Assembly: GCA_902571975.1 (NCBI GenBank)
Contig: CACGED010000002.1
Span: forward strand, 1 to 64,000
DNA length: 64,000 bases
DNA from: an uncultured Pelagibacteraceae bacterium
GTDB lineage: Bacteria; Pseudomonadota; Alphaproteobacteria; Pelagibacterales; Pelagibacteraceae
Direction: 5' to 3'
The notes beneath the pieces were generated by a model. The model made no database searches, had not been told where the DNA came from, and was given only the letters and a program-made list of their open reading frames with translations. Below, in pieces: positions 30,801 to 41,828 of the stretch; position 1 is the first letter of the stretch, and every line of letters starts with the position of its first letter. The position numbers were made by a program, and so were the translations under genes.

Positions 30801-32330
30801 TCAATACTTTAAATTAATATCTGAAATTTTAAAGGCTTTTGTAATAATAGAAAATCCGATGTACGAAACAAAAGTAAATAAAACAATCAATATAATTAAA
30901 ATAAATTTATAATTATTTTCATAATCTAAGTAGGTTCCAAGAATATTTAATAAAATATAAAATATAAAAATCGCAATTATATTTGAGAAAATGATTTTTG
31001 TAATTTGCTTAATAAAACTAGAACTAAATTTAAAGTAATTTTTGTTAGTCACAAAAACCAATAAAATTAATCCATTAAACCACGAAGAGATTGTTGTTGC
31101 GATTGGTATTATAATAAAACCAATTTGTGAAAAAAAAATTAAACTTATGATTATATTTAAAATTACTGAAATTAAAGAATACTTAAATGGTGTTTTTGTA
31201 TCATTTCTTGCAAATAAAAAAGTAGAAAAAATCTTGATTAAAGAAAACGCAGGAAGTCCAAAAGAAAAATAGAACAGAGCTTTTGCAGAATTACTAACAG
31301 TCAACTGATCAAAGGAGCCATAACCAAATAAGGCAGATGTTATTTGCTCCGAACCAACCATTAGAGCAAATGATGCTGGCAAACTTAAAAATAAACTTAG
31401 CTCTAAGGCTTTATTTTGTAGTTCTTTTATTTTTATAGAGTTATTACTTTTAATATGTCTACTTAGATTTGGAAGTATTACTGTACCTATAGCAATACCA
31501 GCTATTGCTAAATTTATCTGATAAATTCTGTCTGCATAATATAAATAGGAAACAGCACTTGCCTGAAAAGATGCAATAATTGTCCCAATTAGGATGTTTA
31601 TTTGAGTAACACCTGATGAAAATATACTTGGTAAAAGTTTACTAAAAAAGTTTTTAATTTTTTCGTTTATTCTAAGATTAAAATTTATGTTTATAACAAA
31701 ATATTTCTTAACAAATATTAATAAGAAAATAAATTGAATAAGTCCGGCAAGGGTGATGGCATAAGATAAGTAATAAACCAGATTATCATTTAAATTTTCA
31801 GCATATAACAAACAAATTATTAATAATATATTAAGAATTATTGGTGCTGCTGCTGCAGCAGCAAATTTATTATGTGAGTTTAAAATTGCTGAAAAAAAGG
31901 ATGCTAAGCAAATGAAAAACAAAAATGGAAAGGTAATTCTAGTTAAATCTATCGCAACATTTAATTTTTCTATGTCATTTGTAAATCCTGGTGCAATAAT
32001 TTTAATAAATGATGGCATAAATATTTCAATTATTAAGATTGTAAAGAACAATCCTAGTAACAATAAATTAAAAATTTTGTTAGCAAATGAATTTGCATTT
32101 TTTTTTCCTTTTATAAGTTCTGAAGAATAAGAGGGAACAAAAGCTGCATTAAAGGTTCCTTCTGAAAATAATCTTCTAAAAGTATTTGGAATTCTAAAAG
32201 CAACAAAAAAAGCGTCTGCTAAAGGGCCTGATCCAAGGTATATAGCTATAAAAAAATCTCTTAAGTAACCAAGAGCTCTGCTTAATAATACAAATAGACT
32301 AAAGGTGCTTGTTGACTTAATGAGGTTCAT
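30801..32330 (-). CDS. murJ: Lipid II flippase MurJ/MviN
   Basis: STFSLFVLLSRALGYLRDFFIAIYLGSGPLADAFFVAFRIPNTFRRLFSEGTFNAAFVPSY. Confidence 0.96.
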   Translation of the reverse strand: MNLIKSTSTFSLFVLLSRALGYLRDFFIAIYLGSGPLADAFFVAFRIPNTFRRLFSEGTFNAAFVPSYSSELIKGKKNANSFANKIFNLLLLGLFFTILIIEIFMPSFIKIIAPGFTNDIEKLNVAIDLTRITFPFLFFICLASFFSAILNSHNKFAAAAAAPIILNILLIICLLYAENLNDNLVYYLSYAITLAGLIQFIFLLIFVKKYFVININFNLRINEKIKNFFSKLLPSIFSSGVTQINILIGTIIASFQASAVSYLYYADRIYQINLAIAGIAIGTVILPNLSRHIKSNNSIKIKELQNKALELSLFLSLPASFALMVGSEQITSALFGYGSFDQLTVSNSAKALFYFSFGLPAFSLIKIFSTFLFARNDTKTPFKYSLISVILNIIISLIFFSQIGFIIIPIATTISSWFNGLILLVFVTNKNYFKFSSSFIKQITKIIFSNIIAIFIFYILLNILGTYLDYENNYKFILIILIVLFTFVSYIGFSIITKAFKISDINLKY

Positions 32331-32379
32331 AAATCATATTAGTCCTAAATTTACCTTAATAGTATATTTAATTTAAATA

Positions 32380-34668
32380 ATGAAAAAAAACAAAATTGAA
32401 CATTATTCAGATAAAGAGGCTCTTGAATTTCATAATTCTAATAAATCTGGCAAGATTGAGATAAATTCGTCAAAACCGATGACATCAAAAAGAGACTTGG
32501 CTTTAGCTTACTCTCCAGGGGTAGCAGCACCAGTTAAAGAAATTTATAAAAATCCTGAAAGAGCATACGATTATACAACCAAGGGAAATTTAGTTGCAGT
32601 AATAAGTAATGGATCCGCAATTTTAGGATTGGGAAATTTAGGAGCAATTGCATCCAAACCTGTAATGGAGGGTAAAGCAGTGTTATTTAAAAGATTTGCA
32701 GATATAGACGCAATTGATTTAGAAATTGACAGCAAAGATCCTAAAGAAATAGTTAATAGTATAAAAAACTTTGCTGTTAGTTTTGGAGGAATTAACCTTG
32801 AGGATATTGCTGCTCCAGAATGTTTTATAATTGAGGAAAATTTAAAAAAAATACTTGATATTCCAGTATTTCATGATGATCAACATGGAACAGCAATAAT
32901 TACATCAGCAGCACTTATTAATTCAATACATATTACAAAAAAAAAAATTTCTAAAATAAAAGTAGTTGTAAATGGTGCAGGTGCATCTGCAATGGCATGC
33001 TCAGATCTATTTTTAAAATTAGGAATAAAGAAAAATAATTTAACAATGATAGATAGTAAAGGGGTTATTAATTTTGATAGAAAAGGATTAAATAAATGGA
33101 AATTAAAATATGCAAAAAAAACAAAAGATAAAACTCTGAGTGATGCTTTAAAAAATGCAGATGTTTTTTTAGGATTGTCTTCAGCTGGTATTTTAAAGAA
33201 AGAAATGATTAAAACAATGGCAAGAAATCCAATTATATTTGCATGTGCTAATCCTGATCCAGAAATTTTACCAGAAGAAGCGTATAAAATTAGAAAAGAT
33301 GCAATAATAGCAACAGGAAGATCAGATTATGCAAACCAAGTTAATAATTTAATTGGTTTTCCTTATATATTTAGAGGGGCACTTGATGTTAGAGCAAAAA
33401 CAATAAATGAGGAAATGAAAATTTCTGCAGCTAATGCAATTGCAAAATTAGCTAGAGAGAGAGTTCCAGATGAAGTTGCAGCAGCAATGGGAGGAGATAG
33501 ACCTAAATATGGTAAAGATTATATTATTCCTTCTACATTTGATCCAAGATTAATAAGTGTAATTCCAGTAGCAGTAGCAAAAGCTGCAATAAAAAGTGGA
33601 GTTGCCAGAAAAAAAATTGAAAATTTTAATTTTTACTCTGAACAATTGAAACAAAGATTAGACCCATCGGTGACTGTTCTACAGGGAATAAATTCTAAAG
33701 TTAAAAAAAATCAAAAAACTGTTGTATTCGCTGACGGGGAGGACGAAAATACTTTAAAAGCTGCAATTGCTTTTAAAAATAGTGGTTTAGGAATTCCTAT
33801 AATTGTTGCAAAAGAAAATGTTGTTAAACAAAGATTAAAAGAAATTGGATATGGTGAAAATTTAGATATTAAAATAGTGAATTCTACTGATAAAAAAATG
33901 AGAGATAAATATGTAAAATTTCTCTTTAAGAAAATGCACAGAGATCATGGTTTACTTGAGAGGGATTGTGACAGAATGATTAGAAATGATAGAGTTATTT
34001 GGTCATCCTGCATGGTTGAATGTGGAGATGCAGATGCAATGGTTACAGGCAATACAAGAAGATATTCCCAATCGTTAGAAAAAATTAAAAAAGTAATTTC
34101 TGCTCGAAAAGGCGAGATCATGTTTGGATTAAACATGGTAGTGAATAAAGGAAAGACTGTATTTATTGGAGACACATCAGTAAATGAATATCCCTCCTCT
34201 GAAGAATTGGCTGATATAGCGATTTCTTCAGCAAGAGTTGTGAGATTATTTGGATTTGATCCCAAGGTAGCATTTTTATCTCATTCAACATTTGGACAAC
34301 CAATAACTAGTAGAACAAAACATATAAGGGATGCTGTAGACATATTAAAAGAAAGAAAAGTAGATTTTAAATTTGATGGAGATATGCAACCAGATGTTGC
34401 TCTTAATGAAGAATATTCTGATTTATATCCTTTTTCAGAGATAGTTGGAAATGCTAATATTTTAATAATGCCTGGTCAACATAGTGCAGCAATTTCAAAT
34501 AAAATTATGAAAACATTAGGTGGTGCTAAAGTTATTGGTCCATTGTTAATAGGTCTAGCTCAACCAATAGAAATTGCCCCGTTAAGATCTTCAACTTCCG
34601 ATATATTAGATTTAGCATCTGTTGCAGCTTATTCAGCTGGGGTAATTAAATATCAAAAAACAAAATAA
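32380..34668 (+). CDS. maeB: NADP-malic enzyme with C-terminal phosphotransacetylase-like domain
   Basis: RDLALAYSPGVAAPVKEI; PVFHDDQHGTAIITSAAL; C-terminal PTA domain (GDADAMVTGNTRRY, MPGQHSAAISNKI). Confidence 0.95.
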   Translation: MKKNKIEHYSDKEALEFHNSNKSGKIEINSSKPMTSKRDLALAYSPGVAAPVKEIYKNPERAYDYTTKGNLVAVISNGSAILGLGNLGAIASKPVMEGKAVLFKRFADIDAIDLEIDSKDPKEIVNSIKNFAVSFGGINLEDIAAPECFIIEENLKKILDIPVFHDDQHGTAIITSAALINSIHITKKKISKIKVVVNGAGASAMACSDLFLKLGIKKNNLTMIDSKGVINFDRKGLNKWKLKYAKKTKDKTLSDALKNADVFLGLSSAGILKKEMIKTMARNPIIFACANPDPEILPEEAYKIRKDAIIATGRSDYANQVNNLIGFPYIFRGALDVRAKTINEEMKISAANAIAKLARERVPDEVAAAMGGDRPKYGKDYIIPSTFDPRLISVIPVAVAKAAIKSGVARKKIENFNFYSEQLKQRLDPSVTVLQGINSKVKKNQKTVVFADGEDENTLKAAIAFKNSGLGIPIIVAKENVVKQRLKEIGYGENLDIKIVNSTDKKMRDKYVKFLFKKMHRDHGLLERDCDRMIRNDRVIWSSCMVECGDADAMVTGNTRRYSQSLEKIKKVISARKGEIMFGLNMVVNKGKTVFIGDTSVNEYPSSEELADIAISSARVVRLFGFDPKVAFLSHSTFGQPITSRTKHIRDAVDILKERKVDFKFDGDMQPDVALNEEYSDLYPFSEIVGNANILIMPGQHSAAISNKIMKTLGGAKVIGPLLIGLAQPIEIAPLRSSTSDILDLASVAAYSAGVIKYQKTK

Positions 34669-34676
34669 AATACTTT

Positions 34677-35270
34677 TTATTTTTTAACAACTCTTAAATC
34701 ATCAACTAAGAAAATACTTGTAACCACATCCTCAACATCTAAAATTTGTTTAGCTTCTTTAATGACTTCATCTCTCTCAGTTTTATTTTGTGCAATTCCG
34801 TAAACATAAATTTTCTTTTTATAAGTATCGATATTATAATTAACTGCTTTAATCTTTTTACTTCCTATTAAAGCTGCTCTAAGTTGTGATGTTATAAGTA
34901 GGTCTTTTGCAGACCTTTTGAAATTAAATTTTTCTTTTATCTGTAAATCATTGTTAACTGATCTCGCACCTTTAATTTCCCAGGCTAATTTTGTTATATT
35001 TAATTTATCTTCAACAGAATTTACTTTCCCTGTAAGAAATATTCTTCCATCGAGAATTTTTGTTTTTACTGAAATAATATAACCTTTATCTGCAGTTATT
35101 AATCTTGCTCTTAAATTTTGTTGCATAATTGAGTCATCTATTTGGGTACCCAGACTTCTTGGATCTAAAGCAATAGATACCCCGGTTCCCAATACTCCAG
35201 TAGAGGAATAGCCAACACAACCTGTAAAGATTATGAAACTTAATAATATAATAATTTTTTTAATTTTCAT
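34677..35270 (-). CDS. BON-domain lipoprotein (YraP/DolP-like)
   Basis: Lipobox IIFTGCVGYSS; two BON domains (LRARLITADKGYIISVKTKILDGRIFLTG...; LRAALIGSKKIKAVNYNIDTYKKKIYVYG). Confidence 0.88.
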   Translation of the reverse strand: MKIKKIIILLSFIIFTGCVGYSSTGVLGTGVSIALDPRSLGTQIDDSIMQQNLRARLITADKGYIISVKTKILDGRIFLTGKVNSVEDKLNITKLAWEIKGARSVNNDLQIKEKFNFKRSAKDLLITSQLRAALIGSKKIKAVNYNIDTYKKKIYVYGIAQNKTERDEVIKEAKQILDVEDVVTSIFLVDDLRVVKK

Positions 35271-36111
35271 TTTTTATTTGAAGACAGTAGTTATAAATAA
35301 GTTTTTTTGAAATTTCTCTATCTTGTGAAACTTTCATTACAATATCTTTTATAGACATTTTTTTAATTAATTTATTTATTTTTTTTTTATCTGATTCTTC
35401 AAGCTCTTTAAAACTTAATTTTTCTTTTTTTATTTCAGAAATAACAATAGTTAATTCTCCTTTTCTTGAAAAATTTACATTTGACAATTCATTTACTGGG
35501 GTTCTGATATATTCCTCATGATATTTAGTAATTTCTCTACAAATTAAAATGTCTCTGTTAATAAAAAATTCTTTTATATCGCCAATTCTTTTATCAAGTT
35601 TATTTGGAGATATAAAAAATATAATTGAACTTTCTAGTGTTGATAAATTTTTAAATAATTTTTTAATTTGATTTTGCTTTTCTGGAAGAAAACCACAGAA
35701 ATAAAAATTATCTGAAAAACCACTTATTGATATTGCAGCACTAACAGCAGAAGCACCGGGTATAGGAAAAATTTCTACATTATTTTTAACACACTCCTTT
35801 ACTAAAATTCTTCCTGGATCAGAAAGGGCAGGTGTTCCTGCATCTGAAACAATTGATACTATTTTATTTTCTTTAAGAGTTTCTATAACTTTTTGTAAAT
35901 TTTTATTTTCATTGAACTTATGGTTTGAGATAAGTTTATTATTAATTTCAAATTTCTGAAGTATTTTTTTTGTAACTCTCGTATCTTCACATAAAATTAA
36001 ATTAGACTCTTGAAGGATTTTAACTGCTCTGAATGAAATATCTCCCATATTTCCAATTGGTGTTGCAACACAATATAGCCCAGGTTTAAATTTATTATTG
36101 TTTAAATTCAT
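35260..36111 (-). CDS. rsmI: 16S rRNA 2'-O-ribose methyltransferase RsmI
   Basis: GLYCVATPIGNMGDISFRAVKIL; CEDTRVTKKIL; VSDAGTPALSDPGRILV; PGASAVSAAISISG. Confidence 0.95.
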   Translation of the reverse strand: MNLNNNKFKPGLYCVATPIGNMGDISFRAVKILQESNLILCEDTRVTKKILQKFEINNKLISNHKFNENKNLQKVIETLKENKIVSIVSDAGTPALSDPGRILVKECVKNNVEIFPIPGASAVSAAISISGFSDNFYFCGFLPEKQNQIKKLFKNLSTLESSIIFFISPNKLDKRIGDIKEFFINRDILICREITKYHEEYIRTPVNELSNVNFSRKGELTIVISEIKKEKLSFKELEESDKKKINKLIKKMSIKDIVMKVSQDREISKKLIYNYCLQIKNEN

Positions 36112-36147
36112 ATGAATTATTTAATTAAATATATTATTAAAACTTAA

Positions 36148-37299
36148 ATGAAAACTTTAATTAAATTATTAATATTTTCTATATTAGGTGTCTGCCTTTT
36201 TAACCAAAATATACAAGCATCTGAAAAAATTAAGATTGGATTAATTGTTCCATTAAGTGGTGAAAATTCTTTTATTGGTGAAAGAATCATAAAGTCAACA
36301 AGAATGGCCATAAACAAAATAAACGACGACAGAATTGAGATAATTCCTAGAGATACAAAATCAAATCCCATTGATGCTTTAAAAGTATCTAAAGAATTAT
36401 ATAAAAATAATGTAAGAATAATCATAGGTCCAGTTTTTAATGAAAGCACTAAATATCTAGATGATCTTAAAGAGGTAACGTTTATATCTTTTACAAACAA
36501 ATTAATCGACAATCCAAAAAATGTAATAAGTGCAGGAGTTAATGCTGTATCACAATTACAAACAATAAAAAAATTTAATGAAAAAAATAGTTTATCGGAA
36601 AGTGTTTTTTTAATACCAAGATCACAGTTTAAAAAAGAGATAGAGGAAGCAATCTATAGAACAAAAATTAACCACAAAGAAGTATTTTATTACGACAGAG
36701 AACCAACTAAACTTACCAAACAAATTGAAGATTTAACAAAGTATCAAATAAGAAAAGATAATCTAAAATATGAAATAGAAAGAATAGAAAGCTTATCATT
36801 TAAAGACAAAGAAAAAAAAATACAAAATTTAAAGAAAAAGGATACACTTGGTAAAATTAACTTTGACTCGGTTATCATAGCTGATTTTGACGAAAATTTG
36901 AAAAGTGTGGCAACATCTCTTCTATATACGGATGTCTCACCAAAAAGAATTAATTATATAACCTTAAATCAATGGTTTGATGAAAGTCTTTTAAAAGAAA
37001 ATTCTCTTCATCCAATATATTTTCCTTCGATAAACAAAACTAATTATGAATTGTTTATGAATGATTTTAAATATGCATATGGTTTAGATGGAGATCAACT
37101 TTCGTTTTTAAGTTACGATTTAATAGGATTGGTATATTTTCTTATTTATGACAATAATTTTAAAATTTCAAAAAAAATATTTTATAAAAAAAATAAATTT
37201 AAGGGGAAAATAGGGATTTTTGAAATAAATAAAAATACTATTACACATCAACTAAACTTCTATAGTATTGAAGATAATAAGTTTAAAAAAATTTTTTAA
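36148..37299 (+). CDS. Periplasmic-binding-fold protein, LpoA-like
   Basis: Signal peptide; IKIGLIVPLSGENSFIGERIIKSTRMAINKI; divergent from rsmI as lpoA is in other proteobacteria. Confidence 0.8.
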   Translation: MKTLIKLLIFSILGVCLFNQNIQASEKIKIGLIVPLSGENSFIGERIIKSTRMAINKINDDRIEIIPRDTKSNPIDALKVSKELYKNNVRIIIGPVFNESTKYLDDLKEVTFISFTNKLIDNPKNVISAGVNAVSQLQTIKKFNEKNSLSESVFLIPRSQFKKEIEEAIYRTKINHKEVFYYDREPTKLTKQIEDLTKYQIRKDNLKYEIERIESLSFKDKEKKIQNLKKKDTLGKINFDSVIIADFDENLKSVATSLLYTDVSPKRINYITLNQWFDESLLKENSLHPIYFPSINKTNYELFMNDFKYAYGLDGDQLSFLSYDLIGLVYFLIYDNNFKISKKIFYKKNKFKGKIGIFEINKNTITHQLNFYSIEDNKFKKIF

Positions 37300-37885
37300 T
37301 TTTTTTAAATGCAATAGAACGATGGTCTATTGCATATTTTTTGTTAGGATCCATTTCACCAAAAGTTAATCTTTTTCCTTTGGGAATGAAAATTGGATCA
37401 TATCCAAAACCATTTTTCCCTTTCTTCATGTTAGATATTCTTCCCTCAATTTTACCAATTTTACTTATAAATTTATCATTTGGCCAAAAAATAGTAAGTA
37501 CACATATAAATCTTGCACTTAATTTCTTTTTTTTCCAATTTTTATCTTTTTTAGAAATTTCTCTAAAAACTTTTTTAATTGCTAAATTGAAATTTCTTTT
37601 TTTCCCCGACCAATCTGCTGAATATACTCCAGGTGCTTTATCTAAAATGTCAATTTCTATTCCTGAGTCGTCTGACATACAAATTTTATTAGTTTTTTTT
37701 GAAAAATATTTTGCTTTTAAAAGAGAGTTTTGTTCGAATGTGGTTCCTGTCTCTGCAGGGCTTTGTATTTTAAAGTCTAAATTTGAATAAATTTTAAGAC
37801 TTTTAGGTAATAGATCTGCAATTTCCTTTAGTTTTCCCTTATTATTTGAGCCAATAAATATCTCTTTAATTTTTTTTTTAGACAC
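37283..37885 (-). CDS. rdgB: dITP/XTP pyrophosphatase
   Basis: IGSNNKGKLKEIADLLP; CMSDDSGIEID; GFGYDPIFIPKG. Confidence 0.96.
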   Translation of the reverse strand: MSKKKIKEIFIGSNNKGKLKEIADLLPKSLKIYSNLDFKIQSPAETGTTFEQNSLLKAKYFSKKTNKICMSDDSGIEIDILDKAPGVYSADWSGKKRNFNLAIKKVFREISKKDKNWKKKKLSARFICVLTIFWPNDKFISKIGKIEGRISNMKKGKNGFGYDPIFIPKGKRLTFGEMDPNKKYAIDHRSIAFKKIKKFF

Positions 37886-37920
37886 CTAGAAATTATACTT
37901 TTTCTTACCATATAAACAAC

Positions 37921-38568
37921 ATGGACAAAGAAGAATTAAAAAAAAATATAGACGAAAGTACTGCTGGGGATGCTGAGTTAAATACTCAATCAACGGAAAA
38001 TGTTGATGTAAATCCAAAAAGTGAAGATGAAAATTTAGAGGCTGAGAAAAAAGAAGAAAAAAAACTAACCCCAGAAGAAGAGCTTGAAACACTCAAAGAT
38101 AAATTAGCAAGAACATTTGCTGAAATGGAAAATCAGAGAAGAAGGTTTGAAAAGGAAAAAGAAGACGCATATGAATATGGTGGTTACTCTTTTGCAAAAG
38201 AGGCTCTTAATTTATTAGACAATCTTGAGAGATCCAAAGCTGCATTAGAAAATGATGAAAAATTAAAGGAAACAGATGCACTTAAAAAAATCTTAGAGCA
38301 TTTAGATATTATAAATAATGATATGCTTTCAATATTCAAAAAAAATAATATTGAACCTGTTAAATCAATTAATGAAAAACTTGATCCAAATCTTCATCAA
38401 GCGATGATGGAAATTGAGGATGATACTAAAGAACCTGGAACTATTGTTCAAGAAATACAAAAAGGATTTACGATGAAAGACCGATTATTGAGGCCTTCTT
38501 TGGTTGGTGTTTCAAAAAAAAAAGTAAGTGAAGAGCAAAAGGAGGTTCAAAAAGATGAGAAAAACTAA
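37921..38568 (+). CDS. grpE: Nucleotide exchange factor GrpE
   Basis: FAEMENQRRRFEKEKEDAYEYGGYSFAKEALNLLDNLERS; ahead of dnaK. Confidence 0.96.
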   Translation: MDKEELKKNIDESTAGDAELNTQSTENVDVNPKSEDENLEAEKKEEKKLTPEEELETLKDKLARTFAEMENQRRRFEKEKEDAYEYGGYSFAKEALNLLDNLERSKAALENDEKLKETDALKKILEHLDIINNDMLSIFKKNNIEPVKSINEKLDPNLHQAMMEIEDDTKEPGTIVQEIQKGFTMKDRLLRPSLVGVSKKKVSEEQKEVQKDEKN

Positions 38569-38647
38569 TAAAATCAACCAAAATTTAAATTTTGTAAACG
38601 GTTGTAGTCTTGCAATTAACACTTATATGAGGGTTAGGAATTAAATT

Positions 38648-40567
38648 ATGAGCAAAGTAATAGGAATAGATTTAGGAACAACAAACTCTTGTGTAGCTGT
38701 AATGGAAGGTACACAATCTAAAGTTTTAGAAAATGCTGAGGGTGCAAGAACGACCCCTTCTGTAGTTGCATTTTCTGATAATGATGAGAAATTAATTGGG
38801 CAACCCGCAAAAAGACAAGCAGTAACCAATCCAGAAAATACAATATTTGCCGTAAAAAGGTTAATAGGGAGAAACTTTGATGATCCTTCTGTTAAAAAAG
38901 ATGTTGAGACTGCACCTTTTAAAATTGTAAACTCTGATAAAGGAGATGCCTGGATAGAAGCTAAAGGTAATAAATATTCTCCATCACAAATTTCTGCTTT
39001 TACGCTTCAAAAAATGAAAGAGACTGCGGAAAAATATTTAGGTCAAGAAGTTTCTCAAGCTGTAATAACTGTTCCAGCATATTTTAATGATGCACAAAGA
39101 CAGGCAACTAAAGATGCAGGTAAAATAGCAGGTTTAGAAGTTTTAAGAATTATTAACGAACCAACAGCAGCGGCACTAGCTTATGGATTAGACAAAAAAG
39201 CAAACAGTAAAATTGCAGTTTATGATTTAGGGGGAGGTACTTTTGATGTATCAATTCTTGAGTTAGGAGATGGAGTATTTGAGGTTAAATCAACAAATGG
39301 TGATACTTTCCTAGGTGGTGAAGACTTTGATAATACAATTGTTGATTACTTATTAAATGAATTTAAAAAAGAAAATGGTATTGATTTAAAATCGGATAAA
39401 TTAGCATTACAAAGACTTAAGGAAGCTGCAGAAAAAGCAAAAATTGAATTATCGTCTGCTGCTCAAACTGAGATAAATTTACCATTTATTACAGCTGATA
39501 AAACTGGTCCAAAACATATTAATATGAAAATGACTAGAGCTAAACTTGAGGCTCTTGTTGAAGATCTTATTTCTAGAACTATTCCGCCTTGTGAAACAGC
39601 TCTTAAAGATGCTGGTTTAAGTGCAAGCGAAATTGATGAAATAATACTTGTCGGTGGAATGACTAGAATGCCAAAAGTAATAGAGGAAGTTAAAAATTTC
39701 TTTGGAAAAGAACCAAACAAATCAGTAAATCCCGATGAAGTTGTTGCAATGGGTGCTGCTATTCAGGCAGGGGTATTACAAGGAGACGTTAAAGACGTAC
39801 TATTATTAGATGTTACGCCACTATCTCTAGGAATAGAGACTTTAGGTGGAGTTTCAACTAAATTGATAGAAAAAAATACTACAATACCAACTAAGAAAAG
39901 TCAGGTTTTCTCAACAGCAGAAGATAACCAACCTGCTGTTTCAATTAGAGTTTTACAAGGTGAAAGAGATATGGCCTCTGACAACAAGGTTTTAGGTAAT
40001 TTTGAACTAGTAGGTATAGCTCCAGCTCCTAGGGGGGTTCCTCAAATTGAAGTTACGTTTGATATCGATGCAAACGGAATTGTAAATGTTTCTGCGAAAG
40101 ATAAGGGGACTGGTAAAGAACAAAAAATTCAAATTCAAGCATCAGGTGGTTTAAGTGATGAAGAAATAAACCAAATGGTTAAGGATGCTGAGACAAATAA
40201 AGAAGCTGACAAAAAGAAAAGAGAAGCTGTGGATGCAAGAAACCAAGCTGACACTCTTCTTCATTCTACTGAAAAGAATTTAAAAGAGCATGGTGGTAAA
40301 GTTTCTGATGCAGATAAAAAAGCTATTGAAGATGCATCCGCGAATGTAAGAAACGCATTAAAAGGAACTGATGTAGAGGAAATTAAAAAGAAAACTCAAG
40401 ATTTGGTTCAAGCTTCAATGAAACTAGGTGAAGCTATTTACAAATCACAACAAAGTACAAAACCTGGTGATGCACCTAAAGATGCAAAAGATGAAGGGAA
40501 AAAAGACGATAATGTTGTTGATGCAGACTTTGAAGAAGTAAAAGACGATAAAGAAAAAAGCGCCTAA
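38648..40567 (+). CDS. dnaK: Chaperone DnaK
   Basis: [36 protein letters not shown]. Confidence 0.99.
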   Translation: MSKVIGIDLGTTNSCVAVMEGTQSKVLENAEGARTTPSVVAFSDNDEKLIGQPAKRQAVTNPENTIFAVKRLIGRNFDDPSVKKDVETAPFKIVNSDKGDAWIEAKGNKYSPSQISAFTLQKMKETAEKYLGQEVSQAVITVPAYFNDAQRQATKDAGKIAGLEVLRIINEPTAAALAYGLDKKANSKIAVYDLGGGTFDVSILELGDGVFEVKSTNGDTFLGGEDFDNTIVDYLLNEFKKENGIDLKSDKLALQRLKEAAEKAKIELSSAAQTEINLPFITADKTGPKHINMKMTRAKLEALVEDLISRTIPPCETALKDAGLSASEIDEIILVGGMTRMPKVIEEVKNFFGKEPNKSVNPDEVVAMGAAIQAGVLQGDVKDVLLLDVTPLSLGIETLGGVSTKLIEKNTTIPTKKSQVFSTAEDNQPAVSIRVLQGERDMASDNKVLGNFELVGIAPAPRGVPQIEVTFDIDANGIVNVSAKDKGTGKEQKIQIQASGGLSDEEINQMVKDAETNKEADKKKREAVDARNQADTLLHSTEKNLKEHGGKVSDADKKAIEDASANVRNALKGTDVEEIKKKTQDLVQASMKLGEAIYKSQQSTKPGDAPKDAKDEGKKDDNVVDADFEEVKDDKEKSA

Positions 40568-40595
40568 ACTATCAACCATTTGTCTATAACTAGTT

Positions 40596-41726
40596 ATGGC
40601 AAAAAGAGATTACTACGATGTTTTGGGTGTTGAAAAAAGTGCTGGTCCAGACCAAATAAAAGCTGCTTATAGAAAACAAGCTGTAAAATATCATCCTGAT
40701 AAAAATAAAGGCGACAAAGGAGCAGAAGAAAAATTTAAAGAAGCTTCAGAAGCTTATCATGTTCTATCAAATTCAGAGAGAAAACAAAATTATGATAATT
40801 TTGGTCACGCTGCATTTGAAAATGGTGGAGGAGGTGGAAGAGGTGGTTTTGGAAATTTTGACTTTTCTGGCTCTTTTTCAGATATCTTTGAAGACTTTTT
40901 TGGCGAAGGTTTTGGTGGTGGTGGAAGAAGATCAAGAAGATCTAATAACCGTGGCTCTGATTTAAGATATGACCTATCTATAAGCCTAGAAGAAGCTTAT
41001 GCCGGAAAAAAACAAGATATTAAATTCTCAACATCTGATAGATGCGATACTTGTAGTGGTTCAGGATCTAAACCAGGTCAAAGTGCGAGCACATGCTCTA
41101 TGTGTGGTGGCCATGGACAAGTTCGTTCTAGCCAAGGTTTTTTTACTGTTCAACAAACATGCCCTCAATGTGCTGGTTCAGGTGAACAAATTACCGATCC
41201 TTGCACAAGTTGTGGTGGTCAAGGTAAAAAACAAGCAAGTAAGCGCCTTTCTGTAACTATTCCTAAAGGAGTAGACGATGGAACTAGGATTAGATTATCC
41301 GGTAAAGGGGAAGCAGGATCAAGAGGTGCAAGTAATGGTGACTTATATTTATTTATAAATGTAAATTCTCATGAACTTTTCAAAAGATCTGAAGAAAATT
41401 TATTTTTTGAATGTCCAATTTCGATAGCAGATGCAGCACTTGGAACTGAATTAAAAATACCAACAATAGATGGTGGTAAAGCTAAGATAAAAATCCCAGC
41501 TGGAACACAAAGTGGTAAACAATTTAGATTAAGAGAAAAAGGAATGCCATTAATGAGAGGAAATGATTATGGGGATCTTTATGTTCAAGTGAATACTGAG
41601 GTACCAGTATCTTTAAATAAAGAACAAAAAGAGTTACTTGAAAAATTTAGAGAAATTGAAAATGAAAAATCAAATCCGAGTATTAAAAAATTCTTTAAAA
41701 AAGCAAAAAGTTTTTGGAAAAATTAG
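40596..41726 (+). CDS. dnaJ: Chaperone DnaJ
   Basis: J-domain YYDVLGVEKSAGPDQIKAAYRKQAVKYHPDKNKGD; Gly/Phe region; four CxxCxGxG zinc-binding repeats. Confidence 0.99.
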   Translation: MAKRDYYDVLGVEKSAGPDQIKAAYRKQAVKYHPDKNKGDKGAEEKFKEASEAYHVLSNSERKQNYDNFGHAAFENGGGGGRGGFGNFDFSGSFSDIFEDFFGEGFGGGGRRSRRSNNRGSDLRYDLSISLEEAYAGKKQDIKFSTSDRCDTCSGSGSKPGQSASTCSMCGGHGQVRSSQGFFTVQQTCPQCAGSGEQITDPCTSCGGQGKKQASKRLSVTIPKGVDDGTRIRLSGKGEAGSRGASNGDLYLFINVNSHELFKRSEENLFFECPISIADAALGTELKIPTIDGGKAKIKIPAGTQSGKQFRLREKGMPLMRGNDYGDLYVQVNTEVPVSLNKEQKELLEKFREIENEKSNPSIKKFFKKAKSFWKN

Positions 41727-41828
41727 ATGAAAAAAAAAATTAAGTATACAATTTTTGGTATTATTTATGTTTTAGCAATTCTAATTCTAGGTGCCTATTT
41801 TTATAAAGAGGGAATTGGCATAATTTAA
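41727..41828 (+). CDS. Small single-TM peptide (33 aa) directly after dnaJ
   Basis: Manual translation MKKKIKYTIFGIIYVLAILILGAYFYKEGIGII*; ATG abuts the dnaJ stop (TAGATG). Confidence 0.45.
   Translation: MKKKIKYTIFGIIYVLAILILGAYFYKEGIGII

Noticed and set aside
33945-34265. 106-aa minus-strand ORF
   Set aside because: Antisense to the phosphotransacetylase-like domain of maeB.
36144-36512. 122-aa minus-strand ORF
   Set aside because: Antisense to the LpoA-like gene, which has a clear signal peptide and periplasmic-binding-fold motif.
38569-38647. Palindrome AAAATTTAAATTTT and TTGCAA/TATAT elements in the grpE-dnaK gap
   Set aside because: The palindrome is expected at this base composition, and the promoter-like elements have the wrong spacing for a sigma70 or sigma32 promoter.
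40735-41256. Several alternative-frame ORFs inside dnaJ (40735-40935, 40759-40965, 40999-41256)
   Set aside because: Out-of-frame readings of the Gly-rich and zinc-finger repeats of dnaJ.
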